Assembly (NCBI RefSeq): GCF_048270265.1
Contig: NZ_JBLWTD010000015.1
Span: 1-64,000 of the forward strand
Source: Maricaulis sp048270265
GTDB lineage: Bacteria > Pseudomonadota > Alphaproteobacteria > Caulobacterales > Maricaulaceae
Reading direction: 5' to 3'
DNA length: 64,000 nt
Shown here in pieces: positions 25,784-33,950 of this stretch. The position numbers and the translations under genes were made by a program. The first letter of the stretch is position 1; every line of letters begins with the position of its first letter. The notes below the pieces were generated by a model that had not been told where the DNA came from, searched no databases, and saw nothing but the letters and a program-made list of their open reading frames with translations.

Positions 25784-27910
25784 ATGCGTTTCCTTGCCGG
25801 TCTAGCCACACTCTTCGCGCTCATCGCCGGGCAGGCACCGGAGGCGCTGGCGCAACCGGGCTGGGCCAATAACGAACCGATCGTCGATGCAAGCCTGGTC
25901 TCGGACCGCGCGGTCGTGGCCCCGGGCGAGCGATTCCATATCGGCCTGCGCCAGGTCATGCCCGAGGGCTGGCACACCTATTGGCGCAATCCCGGCGATA
26001 ACGGCCTGCCGACCGAGGTCCGCTGGGATGTCCCGGAGGGTGTGAGCATCGGTGCGATCGAATGGCCGGCACCGGAAGAAATGCCGCTGGCCGAAACCAT
26101 CATGGATTACGGCTATCACGGCGAAGTGGTTCTGCCTTTCCCCGTCGAGCTGGATCCCGGTCTCGCGGCTGGCGAGCTCGTCGTCACCGGGCATGCCAGC
26201 TGGCTGGTGTGCGAGATCATCTGCGTGCCCGAGGAGCGGACCCTGTCGCTGACCCTGCCGGTAGGCGCGCAATCGCAACGCGATACGGACGGCTATTGGT
26301 ATATCCAGGCCGCGCTTGATGCGGTGCCGCAGCCGGCCGAGGGGCTGGATGCACGGATCGGCTTTGCTGCCGGCGCCATTGTGCTTGAGCTGGAGGGCGG
26401 CGACTTTTCAGCCGCGGAGCCGGACTGGCACGAGCTGACCTTCTTTCCCTATGACGGCGCTCTGATCCAGCACGCGGCAGAGCAGCGCAACGAGCGCGGC
26501 GCCGGGCTTGCCCGGCTGATCCTGACGCCGGGTTTCAATCCGGAGCCGCAGCGCGATTCCGCGCGTGGCGGTGTGTTGCGATACACGCTCGGCCGCGGCG
26601 CTGCCGCCCGCGAAGTCTCCGTGGAAATCTGGGCCGAGCCCGACCGGGCCATGGCGCTACCCGTTGCGGCGGCGGGCAGCGTTCCCGGGGTGTCGGTTCC
26701 GCCCGTGGCCCCGGGCCTGATCGGACTGCTGTTGCTCGCCTTTGGCGGCGGGCTGATCCTCAATCTGATGCCGTGCGTCTTCCCGATCCTGTCGATCAAG
26801 GTGCTGCAGTTTGTCGAGGGCGCGCATGATCATCCGCGCCGGGTGCAGCGCCATGCCCTGTTCTTCCTGGCCGGGGTCATCCTGAGTTTTGTCGCCCTGG
26901 CCGCCGTACTGGTCGGACTGCGCGAATTCGGGCTGCCGGTCGGCTGGGGCTTCCAGCTGCAGGTGCCCGTCGTCGTCGCCGCCCTGACCCTGCTGCTGTT
27001 TGCGATCGGTCTCAATCTGCTCGGCGTGTTCGAGATCGGCACCAGCCTGCAGGGTGTTGGCAGCGAGTTGAGCCAGCAACCCGGCGCGCGCGGCGCCTTC
27101 TTCACCGGCGTGCTGGCCGTCATCGTTGCGGCGCCGTGCGTCGGGCCCCTGGCCGCCGGAGCGCTGGGGCTGGCATTGACGCAGCCGGCGATCATCGTCC
27201 TGCTGGTCTCGGCCGCCATGGGGGCCGGTCTCGCGGCGCCCTTCGTGCTGGTCAGTTTCGTGCCGGCTCTGCAGAACTTCATGCCCAAGCCCGGCCGCTG
27301 GATGGAGCAGTTCAAGCAATTTCTCGCCTTCCCGATGTTCGCCTCGGTGATCTGGTTGAGCTGGGTGCTGGTGATCCAGTCCGGTCCGACCGGCCTGTTG
27401 CTGCTGGGCATTGCCCTGCTGGCCCTGGCCCTGGCGATCTGGGCCCGCAAGCAGAATCATCTGGCCTGGACCATGTTGGCGGTCGTGTCGGTGCTCATCG
27501 GCCTGGGCGCGACCCTGGCGATTGCCCGTCTGCCGGCGGCCACGAATGCGCCCAGCCTGTCAGCCGGGGAAGAGGCCTGGTCACGCGAGCGGGTTGCCGA
27601 ATTGCGCGCCGAGGGGCGGCCGGTCTTTATCGATGTCACCGCCGCCTGGTGCGTCACCTGCCAGGTCAACAAGCTCGGCGCGCTCAGCGACAGCGCGGTG
27701 CGTGAGGCCTTCGAGCGTTATGGCGTGGTGGAGATGCGGGCCGACTGGACCAATCGCAATGACGAGATCGCAGCCCTGATCGCCGAGCATGGCCAGGCCG
27801 GGGTTCCGCTCTATCTGGTCTATCCGGCCGATGGCGGGCCGGCGCGGGTGCTGCCCTCAGTCCTGACGCGCGACATCGTCGTCACGGCTCTGGCCGAGGC
27901 GGCGGGCTAG
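25784..27910 (+). CDS. DsbD/ScsB-type thiol:disulfide interchange protein
   Basis: 708-residue three-domain electron carrier that moves reducing power from cytosolic thioredoxin to the periplasm. A signal peptide ends near residue 23. The N-terminal periplasmic domain (to about 300) has a Cys pair in LVCEIICVPEE. The membrane domain has eight or so helices with the paired Cys in MPCVFPIL (Cys331) and AAPCVGPL (Cys452). A C-terminal thioredoxin domain carries W622-CVTC (Cys623, Cys626). This N-domain type fits ScsB-like proteins better than E. coli DsbD. Periplasmic clients are not encoded nearby. It converges with the gene ending at 27917. Confidence 0.92.
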   Translation: MRFLAGLATLFALIAGQAPEALAQPGWANNEPIVDASLVSDRAVVAPGERFHIGLRQVMPEGWHTYWRNPGDNGLPTEVRWDVPEGVSIGAIEWPAPEEMPLAETIMDYGYHGEVVLPFPVELDPGLAAGELVVTGHASWLVCEIICVPEERTLSLTLPVGAQSQRDTDGYWYIQAALDAVPQPAEGLDARIGFAAGAIVLELEGGDFSAAEPDWHELTFFPYDGALIQHAAEQRNERGAGLARLILTPGFNPEPQRDSARGGVLRYTLGRGAAAREVSVEIWAEPDRAMALPVAAAGSVPGVSVPPVAPGLIGLLLLAFGGGLILNLMPCVFPILSIKVLQFVEGAHDHPRRVQRHALFFLAGVILSFVALAAVLVGLREFGLPVGWGFQLQVPVVVAALTLLLFAIGLNLLGVFEIGTSLQGVGSELSQQPGARGAFFTGVLAVIVAAPCVGPLAAGALGLALTQPAIIVLLVSAAMGAGLAAPFVLVSFVPALQNFMPKPGRWMEQFKQFLAFPMFASVIWLSWVLVIQSGPTGLLLLGIALLALALAIWARKQNHLAWTMLAVVSVLIGLGATLAIARLPAATNAPSLSAGEEAWSRERVAELRAEGRPVFIDVTAAWCVTCQVNKLGALSDSAVREAFERYGVVEMRADWTNRNDEIAALIAEHGQAGVPLYLVYPADGGPARVLPSVLTRDIVVTALAEAAG

Positions 27911-27916
27911 CCCGTT

Positions 27917-28387
27917 TCAGTCGCGTGTAGCCGGGCAGCTGCCCGGCGGGCCCAGCGTGGCCGGCAGATCTTCGCCATCAGCGGCCGGAGCGATTTCGGC
28001 GGCGTCGTGCATCAGGGCTGAAATCTCGCGATAGACGCGCGCCTGGTCGGCTGCGGTCTCGGCGGCATTGAGGGCTTCGAGCCGGCTGGCGGCATCGCCG
28101 GACATGCCGCGGAAAATGCAACGCAGGTCGATCGGGCCGCCCGCCTCGTCGATGGCGCGGCTGAGCCGCATGGCGTCGGCAGAGAACTGGTCGAGATCAT
28201 ATTGCAGCGGATCGTCGAGATCGATCAGGCTTGCCGGTGCGCCGGGCCGCTCGGCGGCATAGTCGGCGCGCTCCTGTGCCTGGCTGGCGATATTGCGCGC
28301 TGTGGCGGCCAGATCGGTTCCTGGTCCGGCGAGGGCGGCCGAGCTGGCCAGCAGGGCGCAGGCGAGGGCAGGCAGGAGGTGGCGCAT
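27917..28387 (-). CDS. Hypothetical exported protein, 156 aa
   Basis: Small secreted protein of unknown function. Its signal peptide (MRHLLPALACALLASSAALA) ends at AGP. The mature part is helical and acidic, with one Cys in LRCIFRGMSGDAASR and another near the C-terminus (GSCPATRD) that may pair. The LRCIFRGMSGDA stretch recalls alphaproteobacterial periplasmic helical proteins but I cannot name one. The ATG at 28387 is set by the signal peptide, with ccggaag upstream; the longer frame to 28462 is not coding-like. It is convergent with the DsbD-like gene, 6 bases apart. Confidence 0.65.
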   Translation of the reverse strand: MRHLLPALACALLASSAALAGPGTDLAATARNIASQAQERADYAAERPGAPASLIDLDDPLQYDLDQFSADAMRLSRAIDEAGGPIDLRCIFRGMSGDAASRLEALNAAETAADQARVYREISALMHDAAEIAPAADGEDLPATLGPPGSCPATRD

Positions 28388-28588
28388 GACGCATGCTTCC
28401 GGTAGCGAACGATGAGGGTCAAACCTAGCAGGAAGAGTTTTACTGCCGGTGAATCGCGCCACAAGGCGTGCCCCAACTGGTGAAAACGCTGGCCCGCAGG
28501 GGCTGGTCCGATATTGAAGACCGCTGACACGCGGCCGATTGCCTGCTTTACAGGGGGCGGTCGCCTATTGATCAAGCCGGAGACGTCC

Positions 28589-30115
28589 ATGAGCGCGAAG
28601 AAACCCTTTCGTCCCAAGGCCCGCCGCCCGCGCGGTTTCGAAGATCGCGGCGGTGCCGTGCTGCGCGCCGAACGGCATCTGGTCGAGACAGCCAGCCGCG
28701 TCTATGACGATTGGGGTTTCGAGCCCCTGCAGACGCCGGCGTTTGAATTCGCCGACGCGCTGGGCAAGTTCCTGCCCGATGAGGAGCGTCCCAATGAGGG
28801 CGTGTTCGCGCTTGAGGATGATGACGGCCAGTGGCTGTCACTGCGCTATGACCACACCGCGCCGCTGGCCCGCTTCGTCGCCGAGAATTTCCAGGAGCTG
28901 AACAAGCCCTATCGCCGCTACCAGGCCGGTGATGTCTGGCGCAATGAAAAGCCCGGTCCGGGGCGTTTCCGTCAGTTTGTCCAGTGCGATGCCGATACGG
29001 TCGGCGCGCCTGGACCGGCCGCCGACGCGGAAATGATCGCGCTGGCCGCTGAAGTGATGCGTGCTGTCGGTCTCAATGACGGCGAATACCTGATCCGCGT
29101 CAATGACCGGCGCCTGTTGGATGCTGTTCTAGAAATGGCCGGCGTCGATGAACCGGAAACAAAGCTCAAGGTCATGCGCGCGCTCGACAAATATGACCGC
29201 CTCGGGCGGGAAGGGGTCGAGCAGCTCCTGGGAGCCGGGCGTCGTGATGAATCGGGCGACACAACTGAGGGGGCAGGGCTGTCCGCTGACAACATCCGTG
29301 TGCTGACACAGTTCATCGAGCATTCGAGTGACGCAAATGCGTTTCACGAAACGTTTAATTCGGATGCTCCTGCGTCAAACCTTCAAATCCTAAATGAGAT
29401 GTCGAATTTCTTCGCCAATTCACGAACCGGATCAGAGGCGATCGAAGCTATGGGGCAAATTCAAAGTTGCCTCGCATCCCTCGGTGTCGGTGACAACCGT
29501 TGGCGTTTGGATACCTCTGTGGTGCGCGGTCTGGGCTATTACACCGGACCCGTCTATGAGGCCGAATTGCTGGCGACGGCGCATTATGATGATGGCAAGC
29601 CGATCCAGTTTGGCTCGGTTGGTGGCGGCGGGCGCTATGATGATCTGGTGTCCCGCTTTACCGGCCAGGCCGTCCCGGCGACCGGTTTCTCCTTCGGTGT
29701 CAGCCGTTTTGCCGCTGCGCTCGCAGCGCTGGGCCGCGCCGGTGCCGGGCAGGAACGCCCGCTGGTGATCGTGATCGCGGCGGAGAAAGACCAGTCGGCG
29801 CGCTATCTGGCCATGGCCGCCGAGCTGCGCGCAGCCGGTTTCCGTGCCGAAGCCTTTGCCGGTGGCGGCAATATGGGCAAGCAGATGAAATACGCTGACC
29901 GGCGCGGCGCCGTTGCCGCCGTCATCATCGGTTCGGACGAGCGCGAGCAGGGGCTGGTGACAATCAAGGATCTCAAGCTTGGTGCCCGGCTGGCGGCAGA
30001 AATCAGCGATAATCGCGAATGGCGCGAGGAGCAGCCGGCACAGATCACGGTCGCCGCTGACGCCTGGGTCGAAGCGGTCCGGGAAGTTGCGAGACGCGAC
30101 GGCAATAGCGTCTGA
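28589..30115 (+). CDS. hisS: Histidyl-tRNA synthetase, alphaproteobacterial type
   Basis: Class II synthetase charging tRNA-His, 508 aa. The motif 2 region is YRRYQAGDVWRNEKPGPGRF with RQFVQCDADTVG; the His-binding motif is LDTSVVRGLGYYTGPVYEAEL (in part) and motif 3 is FGVSRF. The QCDADTVG form looks closer to archaeal/eukaryotic HisRS than to the E. coli enzyme, as known for alphaproteobacteria whose tRNA-His lacks G-1. The C-terminal anticodon domain is RPLVIVIAAEKDQSARYLAM and on. The ATG at 28589 (MSAKKPFRPKA) is the best start; upstream codons are in frame but unusual. A lower-GC patch lies at about 29330-29510. Confidence 0.94.
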   Translation: MSAKKPFRPKARRPRGFEDRGGAVLRAERHLVETASRVYDDWGFEPLQTPAFEFADALGKFLPDEERPNEGVFALEDDDGQWLSLRYDHTAPLARFVAENFQELNKPYRRYQAGDVWRNEKPGPGRFRQFVQCDADTVGAPGPAADAEMIALAAEVMRAVGLNDGEYLIRVNDRRLLDAVLEMAGVDEPETKLKVMRALDKYDRLGREGVEQLLGAGRRDESGDTTEGAGLSADNIRVLTQFIEHSSDANAFHETFNSDAPASNLQILNEMSNFFANSRTGSEAIEAMGQIQSCLASLGVGDNRWRLDTSVVRGLGYYTGPVYEAELLATAHYDDGKPIQFGSVGGGGRYDDLVSRFTGQAVPATGFSFGVSRFAAALAALGRAGAGQERPLVIVIAAEKDQSARYLAMAAELRAAGFRAEAFAGGGNMGKQMKYADRRGAVAAVIIGSDEREQGLVTIKDLKLGARLAAEISDNREWREEQPAQITVAADAWVEAVREVARRDGNSV

Positions 30116-30161
30116 ACTGTTGATAAGTATCAGGGCTGTGGCAAAACGTGGTGACTGGACT

Positions 30162-30297
30162 TGACCTCACATGACGTCTACGTCAACCTCGCATCTGGAC
30201 CGGGCCTGACCGTCTAGTCCTTGGCGTTTCGGGGAGAAACGTCCTTTATCGACCAACCGCAAATTTCGGGGCTGGCTTAGGCCAGCCCCGCCTTTTT
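30162..30297 (+). ncRNA. Candidate small RNA with promoter and terminator
   Basis: Between hisS and the convergent gene at 30354 lie a TTGACC -35-like box (30162-30167), a 6-6 dyad TGACGT-ct-ACGTCA (30173-30186), a cgtttc/gaaacg hairpin near 30225-30241, and a 10-bp terminator (30267-30290) with T-run. The -10 is weak. This layout fits a ~100-base RNA starting near 30200, or simply a hisS 3' region with its terminator. No tRNA or known RNA fold matches. Confidence 0.4.
30267..30297 (+). terminator. Intrinsic terminator downstream of hisS
   Basis: A 10-bp perfect stem (30267-30276 with 30281-30290, ttag loop) is followed by cc and five T residues. It ends plus-strand transcription 180 bases after the hisS stop. 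Confidence 0.88.
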
Positions 30298-30353
30298 GGG
30301 CGATCTCCGGCTCGCGCCGGCTTTCTCACAAACCAGCACCCTCGGGTGGCTGA

Positions 30354-31541
30354 TTACTTCTCCTCATCAGGCTCGTCAGTCTCGAACTCGAAGTCGAACA
30401 CGCGGCGGACGCCGTCTCCATCGTCATCGCGCAGGACGATGACCTGGCGGCCGGTGAGGTCGACCTCGTGGCTGCTGCCATCATCACGGTCGAAGCGCAC
30501 GATGCGCCGTTCACGGGGACGCTCGGCAGGGCCGCCGGCGAGCCGTTCGGCCTCGATCCGGTTGAGCCAGTCGACCAGGCTGTCGCCCGTCTGTTCCTCA
30601 CCATCGATCCAGACCTGACGCCGTCCGTCATCGCTGCGCTCGATGCGCACACTCTGTTCGCTGCGACCATCTTCATCGCTTGTCGATCGCCAGCGCATCG
30701 TCTGGTGCCGTGCCTCGCGGGCCGCCTCGCGCGCTTCATCCCGCGCAGCCCGGGCCTCGTCGCGGGCCGCACGGACCGCGTCGCGTTCGGCACGGGCATG
30801 CTCACGATGGCTGCGCATTTCGTCGCGTTCGGCGCGGGCCTGGTCACGGCGCGCCTCATCCATCATCAGTTCGACGCGGACGCGGCGGCCCTCATCGCGG
30901 GCCTCGCGAAACTCGACTTCCATTTCGCGCATGGCTTCGCGGATTTCCGCGCGCGCTGTCTCCAAGGATGCGCGGACCTCTTCGCGTTCGGCCTCCGACA
31001 ATTCGTCCCAGTCGCGCGAATTGCCGGCAAGCATGGCGCCGGAATCCAGCTCCGCGAGTGCGTCCGTGAGCGAGTCGAGGACGTCGGCACGCATGCCTTC
31101 GGAATCAAACTCGAAGTGGAAATCCTGCATCCGCTCGGCCAGGCGCGCCGTGTGTTCGGCCCGCTCGGCCCGGTGACGGGCAAAGCGGCCATCGAAGCGG
31201 CCGCGCTCGCCGTCACGGATGACCTGGATCTCGTCACCCTCGACGATGATGACGCCGGCGCCATCGGTCTCCACCAGCTGGCCGTCGATCATGACGCGGG
31301 AGCCGTCGATCTCGACGGTCTGGCCGTTGACGGTCAGGCGGGTCGCGGGGGCGTCGCCCTGGAGGTGGATGGTGCGCTCGCCCTCCTCGCCGCGGATTTC
31401 GATTACGGTGCCCGGATGGAGCGTGTCAGCGGTGATGTCGCCAGCGATGCGGATGCGCGTATGGCGGTTGTCATCGTCAAGCGCCCAGGCGGCCGTGCCG
31501 GCCAATGTGACGGCAGCGGTAGCAAGCAGGATCGTCTTCAT
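30354..31541 (-). CDS. Secreted Arg/Glu-rich coiled-coil protein
   Basis: 395-residue exported protein of unknown function. A signal peptide (MKTILLATAAVTLAGTAAWA) is followed by a beta-rich part at about 25-115 (TRLTVNGQTVEIDGSRVMID, GVIIVEGDEIQVI). Residues about 118-285 are a long charged helix with repeating RAERDE, RAARDEARAARDE and REAAREAR units, a probable coiled coil. The last 110 residues are again mixed, ending acidic (EFETDEPDEEK). No enzyme motif is visible. A structural or binding role in the periplasm or outer membrane is inference. A 12-bp minus-strand hairpin with T-run lies in its leader. Confidence 0.65.
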   Translation of the reverse strand: MKTILLATAAVTLAGTAAWALDDDNRHTRIRIAGDITADTLHPGTVIEIRGEEGERTIHLQGDAPATRLTVNGQTVEIDGSRVMIDGQLVETDGAGVIIVEGDEIQVIRDGERGRFDGRFARHRAERAEHTARLAERMQDFHFEFDSEGMRADVLDSLTDALAELDSGAMLAGNSRDWDELSEAEREEVRASLETARAEIREAMREMEVEFREARDEGRRVRVELMMDEARRDQARAERDEMRSHREHARAERDAVRAARDEARAARDEAREAAREARHQTMRWRSTSDEDGRSEQSVRIERSDDGRRQVWIDGEEQTGDSLVDWLNRIEAERLAGGPAERPRERRIVRFDRDDGSSHEVDLTGRQVIVLRDDDGDGVRRVFDFEFETDEPDEEK

Positions 31542-31636
31542 GAAATGTCCCTTTCATTGGATCTCACCTCCACACTGGGCCTCGCCGTGTTACCGCGCCT
31601 TGGCTCCGGGCTGAACTTTTGGAAAGGCGCACGCCG

Positions 31637-31674
31637 GCAAAAAGAGGGCGCCACACCGTTCAGGTGTCGCGCCC
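31637..31674 (-). terminator. Minus-strand terminator-like hairpin upstream of 30354-31541
   Basis: A 12-bp stem with one mismatch (31646-31657 with 31663-31674, 5-base loop). Read on the minus strand it is followed by tctttttgcc. It lies about 105 bases upstream of the minus-strand start codon at 31541, so it could attenuate that gene or end an unannotated minus-strand RNA from the 31675-31852 region. Confidence 0.6.
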
Positions 31675-31852
31675 AGTCAATAAAGGGGCCGTTGATCGTG
31701 AAAAGAACGGCTGAGATGGAGATTGCCCGAACCTGTCCGACTGCAGCCTTGCTGCTGTGTGACCTTTCGGCAATGCAGACGTCATGGCGACTTGCGCGCG
31801 CGGCCCTGGCTTTGCATGGTAACCGCAGACTTGTTTGGCCCTGGAGAGACTG

Positions 31853-32968
31853 ATGACGCACCCCCTTTGCGGACCGGACCGCCGCAGCGTCCTGCGCTGG
31901 GCCGCAGCCACGGCCGGCATGAGCCTGTTGCCGGCCTCCTTCGCCCTTGCGGACGAGATGAGCCTGGACCGGCGGATCGGCCAGATGTTGCTGCTCGGCT
32001 TTATCGGTTCAACGGTGGACACCGAGGGTGCCGACCAGATTGCCGCTCACCTCGGCGAAGGCCGGATCGGCGGTGTCTTGTTCCTGCGCCACAATGTGCG
32101 CACGCGCGAGGGCGTTGAAGGCCTGACGGCACGCTTCCGGGCGGTGGCGCCGGAAGCCTGGATGGCGGTCGACCAGGAGGGCGGCGTCGTGCAGCGCCTG
32201 TCGCGTGATCTGGGCTATGGCGCCGTACCGCGCGCCCGGCTGGTCGCCGAGGCCGGCGATGCCGAAGCCGCACGGGCGGTCTATGCCGCCGCGGCACAGG
32301 AATTCCGCGACGCCGGGTTCAACATGAATCTCGCGCCCGTTGCCGACCTCAATGATCCGGAAAATGCCGTGATCGGCCGGCATGGCCGTTCCTATGGCGA
32401 TGACGGCGCCACGGTTGCCGCCTATGCCGGCGCCTTCATCGATGCCTATCGTGCGGCCGGCGCGGTCTGCGCCATCAAGCATTTCCCCGGTCACGGGCAT
32501 TCGCGCGGCGACAGTCATGCCGGCTTTGTCGATATCACCGAGACCTGGAGCGATGCCGAACTCGATCCCTTCCGGCGTCTGATCGAGGCCGGTCAGGCGC
32601 GGCTGATGATGGGCGGGCATCTCACCCAGCGCGGGCTCGACCCGGCCGACGTGCCGGTGACCTTCTCCGCTCCGGTGATCGAGGGACTGTTGCGGGGGCA
32701 GCTGGGCTATACCGGTGCGGTGATGACCGATGATCTCGACATGGCCGCGATCCGCGAGAATTACAGCCAGCGTGAAGCCGTGCTGCGCTCGATCGAGGCC
32801 GGCAATGACATCATCATGCTGTCCAACTCGGCGGCGCCTGATCCGGAGCTGCCACAGCGGATTGTCGACTGGGTGATCGAAGCGATTTCCGAGGGCCGCT
32901 TTACCGAGGCCAGGATTGATCAGTCCGTGGCGCGGATTGCGGCGCTGCGGAGGGTGGCCCCTCTCTAG
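31853..32968 (+). CDS. Tat-exported NagZ-like GH3 beta-N-acetylhexosaminidase
   Basis: 371-residue glycoside hydrolase family 3 enzyme. NagZ removes GlcNAc from muropeptides (GlcNAc-1,6-anhydroMurNAc peptides). Seen here: MAVDQEGGVVQRL, KHFPGHGHSRGDSHAGF around 209-225 (the NagZ His/Asp loop) and MTDDLDMAAI, carrying the nucleophile Asp pair 293-294. The N-terminus PDRRSVLRWAAATAGMSLLP is a twin-arginine signal ending near ALADE, so this copy should act in the periplasm, unlike cytosolic NagZ. GGAGAG upstream fixes the ATG at 31853. It is followed on the same strand by a membrane-bound HTH regulator and a beta-lactamase-fold protein. Confidence 0.88.
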   Translation: MTHPLCGPDRRSVLRWAAATAGMSLLPASFALADEMSLDRRIGQMLLLGFIGSTVDTEGADQIAAHLGEGRIGGVLFLRHNVRTREGVEGLTARFRAVAPEAWMAVDQEGGVVQRLSRDLGYGAVPRARLVAEAGDAEAARAVYAAAAQEFRDAGFNMNLAPVADLNDPENAVIGRHGRSYGDDGATVAAYAGAFIDAYRAAGAVCAIKHFPGHGHSRGDSHAGFVDITETWSDAELDPFRRLIEAGQARLMMGGHLTQRGLDPADVPVTFSAPVIEGLLRGQLGYTGAVMTDDLDMAAIRENYSQREAVLRSIEAGNDIIMLSNSAAPDPELPQRIVDWVIEAISEGRFTEARIDQSVARIAALRRVAPL

Positions 32969-33138
32969 GCGCGAGCGGAGCCCCGCAATGATTGCCTCCT
33001 GCCCCAGATTCGGAAGGAAATTCCTGCAGTTTCACGGGCATTCGGCGATATTCATCTGGCATTCCCGGTGTGACTTTCCAAGACTGCGGCAGGTCAGGGC
33101 GATATGCCCCTGGCGTGTGATGAAAGGCGAGGGGCAAG

Positions 33139-33870
33139 ATGAAATTCGGAGATTACCTCAAACGCGTCCGGGAAGACCGTGGCTGGACCCAGCCCGAGGC
33201 GGCCCTGAAGGTCCGGATCGAGCAATCCTATCTGTCCAAGCTGGAAACCGGAAAGTCCTCCCCCTCTTCGGAGGTATTTGCCCGCCTGCAATCGGTCTAT
33301 GGGCTCGACCCGGCCGATATCGCCCGTCAGCTTGATCCGGCAGAACTGGCCCAGTTGCGTGACGTGGCACCGGTCCATGCTGCGGCAAATTCCATCCTGC
33401 GGCGGGCAGTTCAAATGTCGCGCGGCTGGATGATTGCGGGTCTGGCCTGCCTCTTTCTCGGCGGTGGTTCGATCGGCCTCGCCTCGCTCGCCGAAGAGGT
33501 GAGCTATGAGGAGTATCTCTACCGCTCCATCGGCGTGATCGCGGCGGGTGAACATCCGGATGTTTACGACGTCCTCACGCGTCCGGCGCAGCCGGAAGGT
33601 GAAGCAATGGTGACCGGGGGCGCGGGGCAGACAGCACTGCGCGCCCGGCAGATCGAGATGCTGGAACGGGTCGATGAAGAGTTTCGAACCCTGCGCGAGG
33701 CCCGCGGTGACGGCTTCTACGAAAGCGTCGAGGGCGGGCGGCGGTATTTTGAACCCGTGGATTATGTTCGCGTTGTCATCGAGTCGCCGCTTCGCTGGTT
33801 CGCTGTGCCTGGCTTGATGTTCCTGCTCGGCAGCTTCGGTTGCTTCTTCATCAGCTTCCGCTGGAAGTAA
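33139..33870 (+). CDS. Membrane-anchored XRE-type HTH regulator
   Basis: 243-residue one-component regulator. Residues about 5-60 are a Cro/CI helix-turn-helix (YLKRVREDRGWTQPEAALKV, QSYLSKLETGKSSPSSEVF). A membrane segment follows at about 94-116, a polar ~100-residue part at about 117-215 that would face the periplasm, and a second membrane segment at about 217-240 with a short basic end. A DNA-binding domain tied to a periplasmic loop suggests direct signal transfer across the membrane. ggcgaggggcaag precedes the ATG. It lies 170 bases after the NagZ-like gene and 80 before the beta-lactamase-fold gene; the loop matches no domain I know. Confidence 0.78.
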   Translation: MKFGDYLKRVREDRGWTQPEAALKVRIEQSYLSKLETGKSSPSSEVFARLQSVYGLDPADIARQLDPAELAQLRDVAPVHAAANSILRRAVQMSRGWMIAGLACLFLGGGSIGLASLAEEVSYEEYLYRSIGVIAAGEHPDVYDVLTRPAQPEGEAMVTGGAGQTALRARQIEMLERVDEEFRTLREARGDGFYESVEGGRRYFEPVDYVRVVIESPLRWFAVPGLMFLLGSFGCFFISFRWK

Positions 33871-33950
33871 TGCCTGTCGCCGCACATTGCCGGCGATGAC
33901 GCGGCGTCGCGCCAACCCCGCGACCCGACTTACCCTTCAAGGAGAAGACC

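Noticed and set aside
30468..31853. 461-codon open frame on the plus strand
   Set aside because: It is the shadow of the coiled-coil gene and runs through its promoter and the terminator hairpin.
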